Assembly: GCF_036488675.1 (NCBI RefSeq)
Contig: NZ_CP133151.1
Coordinates: forward strand, 124,001-188,000
Length of the DNA: 64,000 nt
DNA from: Sinorhizobium chiapasense
Lineage (GTDB): Bacteria; Pseudomonadota; Alphaproteobacteria; Rhizobiales; Rhizobiaceae
Direction of reading: 5' to 3'
Shown here in pieces: positions 18,384-26,859 of this stretch. The notes beneath the pieces were generated by a model. It was not told the origin of the DNA and did not search any database. It was given only the letters and a program-made list of their open reading frames with translations. The position numbers were made by a program, and so were the translations under genes. The number at the start of each line of letters is the position of its first letter. Positions within the stretch are counted from its first letter, which is position 1.

Positions 18384-19433
18384 TCAGTTTGCGCGTAGCC
18401 CCTGCGATGTAAACAAGTGGACCCTTCTTATGTCGGGGGCGACCATGACCGTCTGGCCGGGTTGAAGATCGATCCGGTCGCGCAGCACGAGGTTTACGTC
18501 TGCCGGGCCGATCTTCGCCAGCACATGTGTTTCGGACCCGGTCGGCTCGACCACGACCACGCTGGCGGGGACACCATGCTCGCCAATCGTCAGATGTTCC
18601 GGACGGACACCGTAGACCGCCGCTGTCCCGCCTTGATAGCCATCGGGTAGTGGAAGCGCTACCCCGCCATGGGTGACAAACTGCCCATTGGCGATCGCCC
18701 CCTCGAAGAGGTTCATCGCAGGCGAGCCGATGAAGGTGGCGACGAAGGTGTTGGCGGGCCGGTCGTAAAGTTCCAACGGTTTACCGATCTGCTCGACGTT
18801 GCCGCCGCGCATGACGACGATCCGGTCGGCCATCGTCATCGCCTCTATCTGATCGTGGGTGACGTAGACCGTGGTGGTTTTCAGACGCTGATGCAGATCT
18901 TTGATCTCGGCGCGCATCGTGACGCGGAGCTTGGCGTCGAGGTTCGACAGCGGCTCGTCAAACAGGTAGACCTGCGGCTGGCGGACGATCGCTCGTCCCA
19001 TTGCCACGCGCTGCCGTTGGCCACCGGAAAGCTGCTTCGGCAGGCGATCGAGCAGCGGCCCGAGCGCCAGGATGTCGGCCGCTTCGCGCACGCTCTTTTC
19101 GATCGTGGCTCTGTCCTCCTGACCCTTCAGCTTAAGCGCGAAGCCCATGTTTTCCGCGACGGTCATGTGCGGATAAAGGGCATAGTTTTGGAAGACCATG
19201 GCGATGTCACGCTCCTTCGGGGCCACGTCGTTGACGAGGCGGCCACCGATGCGGATCTCGCCGCCGCTGATGTCCTCAAGTCCCGCAAGCATGCGCAACA
19301 GGGTCGACTTGCCGCAGCCGGAAGGGCCGACGAGGGTGACGAACTCACCATCTTCGATGTTCATGGAGATATCATGAATCACCGGAACGGCGCCGTATTG
19401 TTTGCGAACCTGATCCATCGAGACGGATGCCAT
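18384..19433 (-). CDS. Carbohydrate ABC transporter ATP-binding protein (UgpC/MalK family)
   Basis: 349 residues, typical of MalK-type sugar importer ATPases. Motifs in order: Walker A GPSGCGKST near residue 38, Q-loop MVFQNYALYPHMTV, signature LSGGQRQRVAMGRAIV, Walker B VYLFDEPLSNLDAKLR, H-loop YVTHDQIEAMT, then the C-terminal OB-fold regulatory domain (GVRPEHLTI). It is the last gene of a leftward operon encoding the binding protein, two permeases and a GH32 hydrolase, and powers that importer. The gene starts 24 bp after the GH32 gene. Confidence 0.95.
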   Translation of the reverse strand: MASVSMDQVRKQYGAVPVIHDISMNIEDGEFVTLVGPSGCGKSTLLRMLAGLEDISGGEIRIGGRLVNDVAPKERDIAMVFQNYALYPHMTVAENMGFALKLKGQEDRATIEKSVREAADILALGPLLDRLPKQLSGGQRQRVAMGRAIVRQPQVYLFDEPLSNLDAKLRVTMRAEIKDLHQRLKTTTVYVTHDQIEAMTMADRIVVMRGGNVEQIGKPLELYDRPANTFVATFIGSPAMNLFEGAIANGQFVTHGGVALPLPDGYQGGTAAVYGVRPEHLTIGEHGVPASVVVVEPTGSETHVLAKIGPADVNLVLRDRIDLQPGQTVMVAPDIRRVHLFTSQGLRAN

Positions 19434-19457
19434 GAAATTTCTCCTTTTAAGTCTCTG

Positions 19458-21179
19458 CTAGAGCTTGAGCTGCCAGATCTTTGCGGCGGCGACGTTGCCT
19501 TTGGGCGCGCTGAGGTAGGCGGAACGAACGCCTGCAAATCCGGGCAAACGCTTGGTCCCCGTCCAGCGACCGTTATCGGCAAAGACCTCGATCGACCCCA
19601 TGTCGAGAAATATGCGAAACGTCGAGGGCGTTGCTCCGGCTGCGATGTAGCGGGGCAGCAATTTGCCGTCGGGAACGTCGTAGACGATGCTCAGGCCCTC
19701 CGGATCGAGCCGGACACCGAGCTCGACGTCGGGATGGTCGAATTCGAGATCGAAGGCGGCGCCGGGGGCGGCGAGATCGATCACGATCTCAACCGCTCCG
19801 CTGGCGAGTTCCACCTTGTCTCCGGAAAGCAGTCGGCGCTTGTCGATCAAATCTTGGCGCAAGCTGTCGACCTCATCGACCGGTGGGGTCAGCAACACAC
19901 CCTCATCAAGCAGTACCCGGCGGGGGAGCGTCATGGCGGTGGGAAAATCGATCCTCTTCGAAATCTCCGTCCAGTTCGCAAGCCACGCAATGCCCACGGG
20001 GCCGGAATGGTCGACGAAGGCCTGGAAGGCATAGGCGTCGGTGGCAAAATCGAGTTCCTGCTCGAATTCCTTGACGAAGGTGCTGCCGTCGAAGCGGCCG
20101 ACGGTTGCAAGCGTTATGTTGCGTCGCGCCGTTGCCGGATCGCGGCTGGTGAGCAGTCCGAAGATCAGCGCCCAACGGGTTTGTGGATCGTCGGCAGGAC
20201 CGCAGACCGGCACCATGCAAGGGCATTCGGCCGCCGTCATGCCGAAGCGGTTCTCGCGGTGAAGAATTCCGACGAAGCTCCAGCCAACCGCGGCGTCCGG
20301 ATCGGCTGTCTCGTAGAGCAGGATCACTCCCCCCGCATGATCGCGGCTGCCGAGGAGCATCTTCCAGCGTCCGTCCGGACCTTTGATCACATAGGGGTCA
20401 CGGAAATCGAGTGTCAGGCCGAGGCCGGCCGGCCGTTCCGGCAGGATGATCTCCGCCGGCCCGGAGCCGATCTGATCGCGACTGACGGCAGTCAACTGGA
20501 TCTGCTCTTCCGGCTCGCGGTCTTTCACCTGCTCGGTGAAAAAAACGCGGAGGCCTGGCTCCTCTCCAGCAAGGGGAATTGCCGAGCCGGAGAAGGCGCC
20601 GCCGCGGCCGTCGGCGCGAGCCGAGAGTCCCGCCGACGGAAACAGAAACATCGGAAGGTGCTTCCAGCGGAGATAGTCATCCGAGACTGCATGGCCCCAA
20701 TGCATCGTGTTCCAGCGCAGGCTGTGGGGATAGTGCTGATAGAAGAGATGAACCTTGTCGCCGAAACGGCCGAAACCGTTGGGGTCGTTCATCCAGCCGA
20801 AAGGCGGGCGGAAGTGATAGCCGCCAGGAACAAGGGGTGTCGAATTGGCCTCGCCGCTGTAAAGAACAACGATGCCTTTTTCCAAGACGTCCGTTTCCGA
20901 GAAAGCATAGACGATGGAGAGTTTGGTGGTCGTGGCGTCATAGCTAAAAGAAGTTTCGCCGGCGGTTTCGATCAGCAGCGCCCGGAACTCGAACTCCTCG
21001 GTGTTTCGCGCCGTTACCCGGCCAATTTCCTGTCCGTCCTGGCTCGCTTTCAGCTCGGCCGGCGTACCCGTATCGACTGGCTTCAGCCACGCATGGAGCG
21101 TGGTCCCGGCGGCGAGGGCAGCCTTCAGCGTTCTCAGGCTGCCGTCGAGAAGGGAAGAGGGGGGCGTATGGCCTGTCAT
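19458..21179 (-). CDS. Glycoside hydrolase family 32 (fructan/sucrose beta-fructosidase), cytoplasmic
   Basis: 573 residues. The GH32 catalytic set is complete: WMNDPNG at residues 129-135 with nucleophile Asp132, FRDP at 259-262 (transition-state stabiliser), and AECP at about 317-320 with acid/base Glu318. An extra 110-residue beta-rich region precedes the propeller and the usual C-terminal beta-sandwich follows. No signal peptide is present, so it acts on imported sugar. It hydrolyses terminal beta-fructosyl bonds in sucrose or fructo-oligosaccharides (levan or inulin type). Encoded inside a sugar ABC operon with a LacI regulator, it defines the pathway: import of a fructosylated sugar and internal cleavage. 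Confidence 0.93.
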   Translation of the reverse strand: MTGHTPPSSLLDGSLRTLKAALAAGTTLHAWLKPVDTGTPAELKASQDGQEIGRVTARNTEEFEFRALLIETAGETSFSYDATTTKLSIVYAFSETDVLEKGIVVLYSGEANSTPLVPGGYHFRPPFGWMNDPNGFGRFGDKVHLFYQHYPHSLRWNTMHWGHAVSDDYLRWKHLPMFLFPSAGLSARADGRGGAFSGSAIPLAGEEPGLRVFFTEQVKDREPEEQIQLTAVSRDQIGSGPAEIILPERPAGLGLTLDFRDPYVIKGPDGRWKMLLGSRDHAGGVILLYETADPDAAVGWSFVGILHRENRFGMTAAECPCMVPVCGPADDPQTRWALIFGLLTSRDPATARRNITLATVGRFDGSTFVKEFEQELDFATDAYAFQAFVDHSGPVGIAWLANWTEISKRIDFPTAMTLPRRVLLDEGVLLTPPVDEVDSLRQDLIDKRRLLSGDKVELASGAVEIVIDLAAPGAAFDLEFDHPDVELGVRLDPEGLSIVYDVPDGKLLPRYIAAGATPSTFRIFLDMGSIEVFADNGRWTGTKRLPGFAGVRSAYLSAPKGNVAAAKIWQLKL

Positions 21180-21182
21180 TGA

Positions 21183-22076
21183 TCAACCTTTCACGGCGGA
21201 ACCAATAAAGGAACTCACGAACCAGCGCTGGAAGGCGAGGTAGAGAGCGAGGATCGGGATCATCATCAGGACGGACGCTGCCATGGCACGGTCCCAATAG
21301 ATGCTGTCCTGACCGAAGAAGGTGGCGATCCCGACAGCGATCGGTCGGGCATAATCGGTCTGCGTTACCAGGATGGGCCAGAGATACTGGTTCCAGCTCT
21401 CGATCCCCATGAGGATCGAGACGGTGGCGAGCGCCGGCAGGCTCAAGGGCAGGAAGATCGAACGGTAGATGCGGAAGACCGAGGCGCCGTCCATTTCAGC
21501 CGCTTCGAAGAGCTCCTTCGGAAGCTGGGCGAAGAACTGGTAGAACAGGAAGATGTAAAGGGGGCTCGCGATCCAGGGGACGATCTGCACCGCAAAAGTG
21601 TCGGTCATGCCGGCCCGCGAAACCATGATGACGAGCGGCATGATGATGCTCTCCTGCGGGATCACGTAGAGAGCAATGACCAGGGACAGGACCAGCGCGC
21701 GGCCGCGCAGCGAACCCCAGGCGAGCACGAACCCCGCCATCGAATTGACGATCAGACCGGCGCCGACCGTGCAGGCGAGAATGAACAGCGAGTTCACAAG
21801 ATAGCGGCCGAAGGCCAGCTCACCTGAGAGATTGCTCACCTCGGCAAAATTCGAGAGCGTCGGGTTGGAGACCCAGAAGGCCCGGAAACTTCCCATATCG
21901 GCCAGAATCTGGAAGCGGTCGTCCTTGAGGCTGGCGATCAAGAGCATGAACAGCGGCGACACGATAACGAGGGCGATCACGAGGATCGAGGCTGTCTGGA
22001 CGACGCGTAGCGAACCGATCGCGGAGCGCTCGCGCTTTGCCTCTGTGTGCAGGGTGGGGATTGCGAGATCAGACAT
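21183..22076 (-). CDS. Carbohydrate ABC transporter permease (MalG family)
   Basis: 297 residues with six predicted membrane segments. The EAA loop is visible as ELFEAAEMDGASVFRIYRSIFLPLSLPALAT read in two parts, as in second permeases of CUT1 sugar importers. The N-terminus overlaps the end of the preceding permease by 8 bases, and the stop is 3 bases from the GH32 start, so the three are translationally linked. It forms the channel with the other permease. Confidence 0.93.
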   Translation of the reverse strand: MSDLAIPTLHTEAKRERSAIGSLRVVQTASILVIALVIVSPLFMLLIASLKDDRFQILADMGSFRAFWVSNPTLSNFAEVSNLSGELAFGRYLVNSLFILACTVGAGLIVNSMAGFVLAWGSLRGRALVLSLVIALYVIPQESIIMPLVIMVSRAGMTDTFAVQIVPWIASPLYIFLFYQFFAQLPKELFEAAEMDGASVFRIYRSIFLPLSLPALATVSILMGIESWNQYLWPILVTQTDYARPIAVGIATFFGQDSIYWDRAMAASVLMMIPILALYLAFQRWFVSSFIGSAVKG

Positions 22077-23010
22077 CGAAACGCCTCAGGAGCTGGCGCT
22101 GCAGGAGCGCGATGACGAGAACGATCAGGAAGAGAATGACCGACACGGCCGAAGCGTAGCCGAGCTTCTGCTCCTCGAAACCGGAGCGCACCATGTAGTG
22201 GACTACGGTCTCGGTGCTGCTTTTCGGGCCGCCTTGGGTCAGGATCGCGACCTGGGTATAGAGTTTGAACGCCTGGATTGTCGTGATGACCAGCACGAAG
22301 ACGTGGGTCGGCCTCAGGCCCGGCATGGTGACGTGCCAGAAGCGCTGCAACGCGTTGGCGCCGTCGATACGGGCGGCATTATAAAGTTCGTCCGGAATGC
22401 CCTGGAGGCCGGCGAGATAGACGATCATCTGGAAGCCGTAGGCCTGCCATGCCGACAAGAGCACGATCGAGAACATCGCCCAGTTCGGGTCGCCGAGCCA
22501 GTCGATTGGCTGGATGTGACCACCGGAGAGGAAGCCGATCACCTGATTTAGGGGGCCGGTCGGATACTGGAAGAGAGTTCCCCAGATCACGCAGACGACG
22601 ACCATCGAGGTGATCGCGGGCAGGAAGAACAGACCGCGGAAGAGGTTGCGGAAGGGCAGCTTCTGGTGGAGGAGCAGCGCGGTGGCGAAAGCCAGGCCGC
22701 ATTGCACCGGCAGGATCCAGAAGGTGAAGCGCGAGACGTTCCAGAGAGATGTCCAGAACAGATCGTCCTTGAAGATACGCAGGAAGTTGGTGAAGCCGAT
22801 GAAGCGAACGGGGGTCGGGCGCGGCACCAGCGGCTGGTTGGTCATCGCCGTCCAGAAAGACAGGAGGAACGGCACGACAAGGAAAACCGTCAGCAGGATG
22901 ACCGCCGGCGCGAGCATGCCGATTTCCTGGGACAGGCGGCTCCAGTCCCGCCGTCTGGCCGGGCGCGCCGCCACTGCCATCGCCGGCAGCGCCGGTTGCT
23001 GCAAGGTCAT
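22069..23010 (-). CDS. Carbohydrate ABC transporter permease (MalF/UgpA family)
   Basis: 313 residues, first permease of the CUT1-type importer. The EAA loop appears as ELYNAARIDGANALQRFWHVTMPGLRP (in two parts), and hydrophobic helices are spread through the chain. The start at 23010 (MTLQQPALPAM) is chosen over a longer open frame because GGAGGAGAAG precedes it. An intergenic hairpin separates it from the binding-protein gene. Confidence 0.92.
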   Translation of the reverse strand: MTLQQPALPAMAVAARPARRRDWSRLSQEIGMLAPAVILLTVFLVVPFLLSFWTAMTNQPLVPRPTPVRFIGFTNFLRIFKDDLFWTSLWNVSRFTFWILPVQCGLAFATALLLHQKLPFRNLFRGLFFLPAITSMVVVCVIWGTLFQYPTGPLNQVIGFLSGGHIQPIDWLGDPNWAMFSIVLLSAWQAYGFQMIVYLAGLQGIPDELYNAARIDGANALQRFWHVTMPGLRPTHVFVLVITTIQAFKLYTQVAILTQGGPKSSTETVVHYMVRSGFEEQKLGYASAVSVILFLIVLVIALLQRQLLRRFDV

Positions 23011-23092
23011 GATCTTCTCCTCCTCACGAGATCGCGTAATCGGGAGCCGCGCGACAACAGCTGTCGGGGGGCTGTCGGGTCTTTCGGGCGTA

Positions 23093-23121
23093 CGGCCGCG
23101 CGGCATTCGCGCCGCGGGCCG
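23093..23121 (-). repeat. GC-rich hairpin between binding-protein and permease genes
   Basis: On the coding strand CGGCCCGCGGC pairs with GCCGCGCGGCCG (one bulged base) across a 6-base loop, 15 bases after the binding-protein stop. It occupies the same operon position as the hairpin at 6387-6419 and probably also limits or protects transcripts so that binding protein exceeds permease. Confidence 0.6.
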
Positions 23122-23135
23122 CACCGTCCTGGGAG

Positions 23136-24419
23136 TTATTGCTGTTCGTCGAAGGGCGGATAGCCGTCGTTTTCTTCGATATCCTCGTCGATCTTCTCGG
23201 CTGCCGCGGTGAGTGCAGCCTTGACGTCGCCGCCATTGAAGATCTCGTCCACCGCTCCCATGAAGGCCGAGGTGATGATCGGATAGGCCGGATGCGGGGG
23301 CCGTGCGATCGCGGTTTTCGATGCCTGCTCGAAGGCCACCGCCATCGGGCCGCCGTCGGCGTAAAGCGGTGAATCGGCGGCGAAGCTCTTCAAGCCAGGA
23401 TATGCGGAGTCCTCTCTCGCATAGTCGCGGTAGAGCTTGTCCTTCAGCATGAAACTCAGGAACTTGCCGGCGATATCCGGATGTTCGGAGGCGGTGGTGA
23501 TGCCCCAGATCCAGGTACCGTTGGGGCTTGCGCCTTTCGGCCCGAATTTCGGCAGCGGCATGACGACGATATCGTCCTTCATCGAAGCCGCGGCTTCCGC
23601 ATAGAACCAATGACCGCCAAGCGCGAGCGCCGCTGGATGTCCCTCAGCAAAGAACTGATTGGTGCCGGAGGATTGCGGCACAACCCAGCCGTTCTTCACC
23701 CATTTCTGCATCATCGTCAGCGCATCGACACAAGGATCGCTGTCCAGCGTTCCGACGGATTTCCAGGTCTTACGGTCGATGAGATCGCAGCCCGCCGATT
23801 GCAGGATGGGGCCATAGGCATAGGTGATCCATTCGGTCTTGATGCCGTAGCCGCGGAAGGTGTCGATCGGCCATTTGACGCCATCGAGCTTCGAGAGCTT
23901 TTCGAGGTAACCCTCGAATTCCTCGCGCGTCCAGGCGTCGTCGACGCCCTTCGGGATGCGTGCGTCGATCGCTTCGAGATATTTCCTGTTGCCGTAGAGG
24001 ACGACGGAGGAGTCGGTCAGGCCGACGGCGTAGAGGTCCTTGTCGATCGGATAGGTGCCCTGCGCGACGTTGGATTCGGTCATGTCGTCGATAACGTCCT
24101 GATCGATCAACGGCTTGATCGGCTGCAGGTAGCCCGACCAGACGTAGTTGGCGAGGAAGGGCGCGTCGAGTTCCATGACGTCGGGCAGTTGTTTGGACAT
24201 GACCGCGGCGCTGAATTTCTCGTTATAGGCGTCGTGGGGAGCATAGATGAGCTCGATGTCGACATCCGGGTTGGCGGCCTCGAAGCGCTTGGCAACCTCG
24301 CCATAGGTCGAGACCCAACCGGGGTCGCCCTGGTGCATCACGTGAATGACGGTTTTTGCTTCCGCCAGGCCGCCGAGCGCGACAGACGCCATCAGGAACG
24401 AAAGTAAACGATTACCCAT
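23136..24419 (-). CDS. Carbohydrate ABC transporter, periplasmic substrate-binding protein
   Basis: About 427 residues, family 1 sugar-binding protein. A signal peptide is seen (MGNRLLSFLMASVALGGLAEA, hydrophobic core, A-x-A-like cleavage). The mature protein shows IHVMHQGDPGWVSTYGEVAKRFEAANPDVDIELIY (in parts), the standard opening of this family. A GTG directly before the ATG could also be the start; AGGAGG precedes both. An operator-like palindrome overlaps its first codons. It should bind the fructosylated sugar cleaved by the GH32 enzyme. Confidence 0.93.
   Translation of the reverse strand: MGNRLLSFLMASVALGGLAEAKTVIHVMHQGDPGWVSTYGEVAKRFEAANPDVDIELIYAPHDAYNEKFSAAVMSKQLPDVMELDAPFLANYVWSGYLQPIKPLIDQDVIDDMTESNVAQGTYPIDKDLYAVGLTDSSVVLYGNRKYLEAIDARIPKGVDDAWTREEFEGYLEKLSKLDGVKWPIDTFRGYGIKTEWITYAYGPILQSAGCDLIDRKTWKSVGTLDSDPCVDALTMMQKWVKNGWVVPQSSGTNQFFAEGHPAALALGGHWFYAEAAASMKDDIVVMPLPKFGPKGASPNGTWIWGITTASEHPDIAGKFLSFMLKDKLYRDYAREDSAYPGLKSFAADSPLYADGGPMAVAFEQASKTAIARPPHPAYPIITSAFMGAVDEIFNGGDVKAALTAAAEKIDEDIEENDGYPPFDEQQ
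24402..24417. promoter_or_regulatory. Candidate LacI operator overlapping start of sugar-binding protein gene
   Basis: AAGTAAACGATTACCC agrees at 13 of 16 positions with the palindrome GGGTTAACGATTACCC found upstream of the LacI gene. It covers codons 1-6 of the binding-protein gene, so it could act as a downstream roadblock or auxiliary operator. Confidence 0.5.
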
Positions 24420-24460
24420 CACTGTTTCTCCTCCTTAACAGGCTTTACGTGGCTACTGAT

Positions 24461-25465
24461 TTATACGGATGACCGCTCCACCATTTGGAACGGAAGCTTG
24501 TGCACCTCGCCTGGCATCGTGTCACCGGCAAGCAGAATGTCCGCGGCCAGACGCCCCATCGCCCGATGCGGCAGGGCCATGGTCGTCAAGGGCGGATCGA
24601 GACGCGAGGCGATGTCGACCTGATTGTCGAAGCTGGCGACGGCGACATCGTCGGGGATTTGCGCCCCAACCCGGCGCAGCGCCGCGTAGACCTCCATCGC
24701 GACGCGGTCGTTGCCGCAGAGAATCGCGTCAGGCGGTTCGGACCTGGCCATCAGTTCCGTCACGTGCGAAAGGACCAGGCTATGGGCCCTGTCGCTGTAG
24801 ATCGCCCGGCGCACCGCCGGCAGAACCGGGGCGCCGTCGCCATCGAGTCCGGCCTCGTTCATCGCCTGACGGAAGCCCGCTTCGCGCAATTCGCCGGCAA
24901 GCAGGCCGGGCAGGGTTATGAAGGCGATATTCCGGCGCCCAGCCTCAATGAGGTAGGTGGTGATCTCGCGCGCCGCGCCGAATTCGTCAGGCACCAGTGA
25001 TGTCACCCGATCGTTCGCCTCGCGGCAATTGATCATCACGCCAACCGTGCCGGCGAATTCGGCGGGAAGCGAAACGGTCTTGTGATACATGGCCGCGTAG
25101 GCAATCGCCCGCGGCCGAAAGCGGCGCACTTCCTCGATCACCGCGCCCACATCGCGGCTGCCGCTCAGGGTCATCGCAAAAACGGCCATGTCAGAGGCTC
25201 GCGCCGCACCATCGAGCCCCCGGATGATTTCTGTCGCGAAAGGGGAGGTGATCAACTCGTCGGCAACCACGCCGATCAGCGGCATCCAGCCCTGCCGCAT
25301 GCTGCGCGCGGCTAGATTGGTGACGTAGCCGAGTTCCTCGGCTATCTCCTTGATGCGCTGCCTCGTCGTTTCGGCCATGCGGGCCGAGCCGCCATGCAGC
25401 GCACCGGAAACGGTCTTGACGGAGACGCCCGCGCGTTCGGCAATGTCGTTGAGGGAGACGGTCAC
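24461..25465 (-). CDS. LacI family transcriptional regulator of the fructan/sucrose operon
   Basis: 334 residues. The N-terminal helix-turn-helix and hinge are typical: SLNDIAERAGVSVKTVSGALHGGSARMAETTRQRIKEIAEELGY (read in parts), then the periplasmic-binding-protein-like effector domain ending with DDVAVASFDN and LTTMALPHRAMGRLAADILL. It is the first gene of the leftward sugar operon (41 bp before the binding-protein gene) and likely represses it, with the sugar or a product as inducer. A LacI-type palindrome lies 12 bases upstream of its start codon. Confidence 0.93.
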   Translation of the reverse strand: MTVSLNDIAERAGVSVKTVSGALHGGSARMAETTRQRIKEIAEELGYVTNLAARSMRQGWMPLIGVVADELITSPFATEIIRGLDGAARASDMAVFAMTLSGSRDVGAVIEEVRRFRPRAIAYAAMYHKTVSLPAEFAGTVGVMINCREANDRVTSLVPDEFGAAREITTYLIEAGRRNIAFITLPGLLAGELREAGFRQAMNEAGLDGDGAPVLPAVRRAIYSDRAHSLVLSHVTELMARSEPPDAILCGNDRVAMEVYAALRRVGAQIPDDVAVASFDNQVDIASRLDPPLTTMALPHRAMGRLAADILLAGDTMPGEVHKLPFQMVERSSV

Positions 25466-25476
25466 GGCTTCACCAA

Positions 25477-25492
25477 GGGTTAACGATTACCC
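25477..25492. promoter_or_regulatory. Candidate LacI operator upstream of LacI gene
   Basis: GGGTTAACGATTACCC: a 16-bp palindrome with outer arms GGGT/ACCC and the central CG typical of LacI family operators, 12 bases upstream of the LacI start codon, fit for autoregulation of the whole operon. Confidence 0.65.
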
Positions 25493-26174
25493 ATGTGTAA
25501 CATTCAACAACGCTCAAGTCAAATCGAGCAACATCGCCCCTGTTGACGGAGCGCACTTGATCATCGTGTGGGACCAGGGGTGTCGATTTTCAGAGCGAAC
25601 TCGGCGCAGCCTGGAACCAGGCCTGACTGCCGGCGGTGACGACATCGTCCGGTTGACGGCAGATAAAACAGCGAGAAGCTTCATGGGCGGCAACCGGATC
25701 AAGGATATCGGCCGTATCATTCGTCGGAGAGCCGACCTTATAATCGATCGCCTGCATCGTCGTCAGGTCGGCCAGGGCGGGACCGTTGTGACAGGGGCGT
25801 GCGCTTCGCAAAGCCCCCGTAGGGCTCTACGGCACAGACGGGTACGTGGCTTTATGCCGGAAGAACTGGCATCGGCGGGGCCAGAGAGTGGCAAGGCGCT
25901 ATGTGCCAACGCGTTCACCTGCGACGCCATCGACAAAGTGTACGCCGGACGGGATGGGCATTACGACATACACTCGAGTTTCGCAGTCGTCGCTCGATGA
26001 CTATCTGGCATAAGGCCATTGCGGCTGCCTGAATCTCAAGCTGCGAAGTGTTAATCCGCCTGAGGCGGTGACAGCCGCTGACACGACGTTGACCACGACC
26101 CTTAAGGGTGATCTTGATTTGTGGGTTCGCCTGACGGAAAAAGGGTTCTGGATGTTCGATGATAGGCTATTTGC
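25493..26174. other. Intergenic region, probably degenerate
   Basis: About 680 bases between the LacI gene and the methyltransferase gene. Open frames on both strands are short or lack any start and family pattern. On the minus strand around 25700-25800 a stretch reading CHNGPALADL recalls cytochrome c-type haem regions, but the first cysteine of CxxCH is missing and the frame is short. I find no insertion-sequence ends. Confidence 0.35.
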
Positions 26175-26852
26175 GTGATCAATCGGAACAAAGGGCCTGA
26201 CTACGAGAGCCTTCAGCTGCACCGCGAGGGCCAGGCAGAGGCCTTCGACGCCATCGGCGACCGCTATGATGAGGCCTTTCCGCACAAGGAGGGTCAAGTT
26301 TCGGCGGGCGAATGGCTGATCAGGTCCTTACCGACGGGGTCCCGGGTTCTGGACCTTGGCTGCGGCACTGGAGTGCCAACCGCGCGCCAGATGGTTGATG
26401 CCGGTTTCGAGGTGGTGGGCATCGATCTATCTCGCGGGATGGTGGAACTCGCCCGTGAGTACGTCCCAGGTGCAACGTTCCACCAGATGGACCTCGCCGA
26501 CCTGCGACCTGGCGGTCCGCGGGATCTCGGCCGGTTCGAGGCGGCCGCGGCCTTCTTCTCCCTGCTGATGCTGCCACGAATGGAGATTCCGCTCGCGCTA
26601 CTGACGGTCCGGCATCTGCTGGTTCCTGGTGGCTTGTTCGCCCTCTCGATGGTGGAGGCGGATGTGGACGATGTCCCGATCCCGTTCCTGGGAAACACTA
26701 TCCGGGTATCAGGTTATCTGCGAGAGGAGTTGCGCACGGTCATCGAAACGGCGGGCTTCCGAATCGTAGAGGAGACCTCTTACGCCTACGCCCCGGCGGT
26801 CCCCGACGTGCCGCCCGAGGAACAGATATTCCTCTGCTGCCAAATGTGCTGA
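26175..26852 (+). CDS. Class I SAM-dependent methyltransferase
   Basis: 225 residues. The SAM-binding motif I is VLDLGCGTGVPTARQMVDAGFEVVGIDLS (in two parts), followed by motif II/III regions (ATFHQMDLADL; HLLVPGGLFALSM). The substrate is unknown; the overall pattern resembles UbiE/Methyltransf_25-type small-molecule methylases. The start is a GTG at 26175; no good ribosome site is visible and no ATG occurs early, so the N-terminus is uncertain. Its stop is 8 bases from the convergent RND pump gene. It does not resemble NodS. Confidence 0.8.
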   Translation: MINRNKGPDYESLQLHREGQAEAFDAIGDRYDEAFPHKEGQVSAGEWLIRSLPTGSRVLDLGCGTGVPTARQMVDAGFEVVGIDLSRGMVELAREYVPGATFHQMDLADLRPGGPRDLGRFEAAAAFFSLLMLPRMEIPLALLTVRHLLVPGGLFALSMVEADVDDVPIPFLGNTIRVSGYLREELRTVIETAGFRIVEETSYAYAPAVPDVPPEEQIFLCCQMC

Positions 26853-26859
26853 GAGATAA

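Noticed and set aside
18669..21182. Long plus-strand open frame opposite the GH32 and ATPase genes
   Set aside because: GH32 and ABC motifs are clear on the minus strand; the plus-strand product has no motif.
25590..25811. Minus-strand CHNGPALADL stretch resembling cytochrome c
   Set aside because: The first cysteine of CxxCH is missing and the frame is short; resemblance too weak.
26175..26852. Methyltransferase considered as NodS
   Set aside because: The SAM motif is generic, the length and flanking sequence do not match NodS, and no nod box precedes it.
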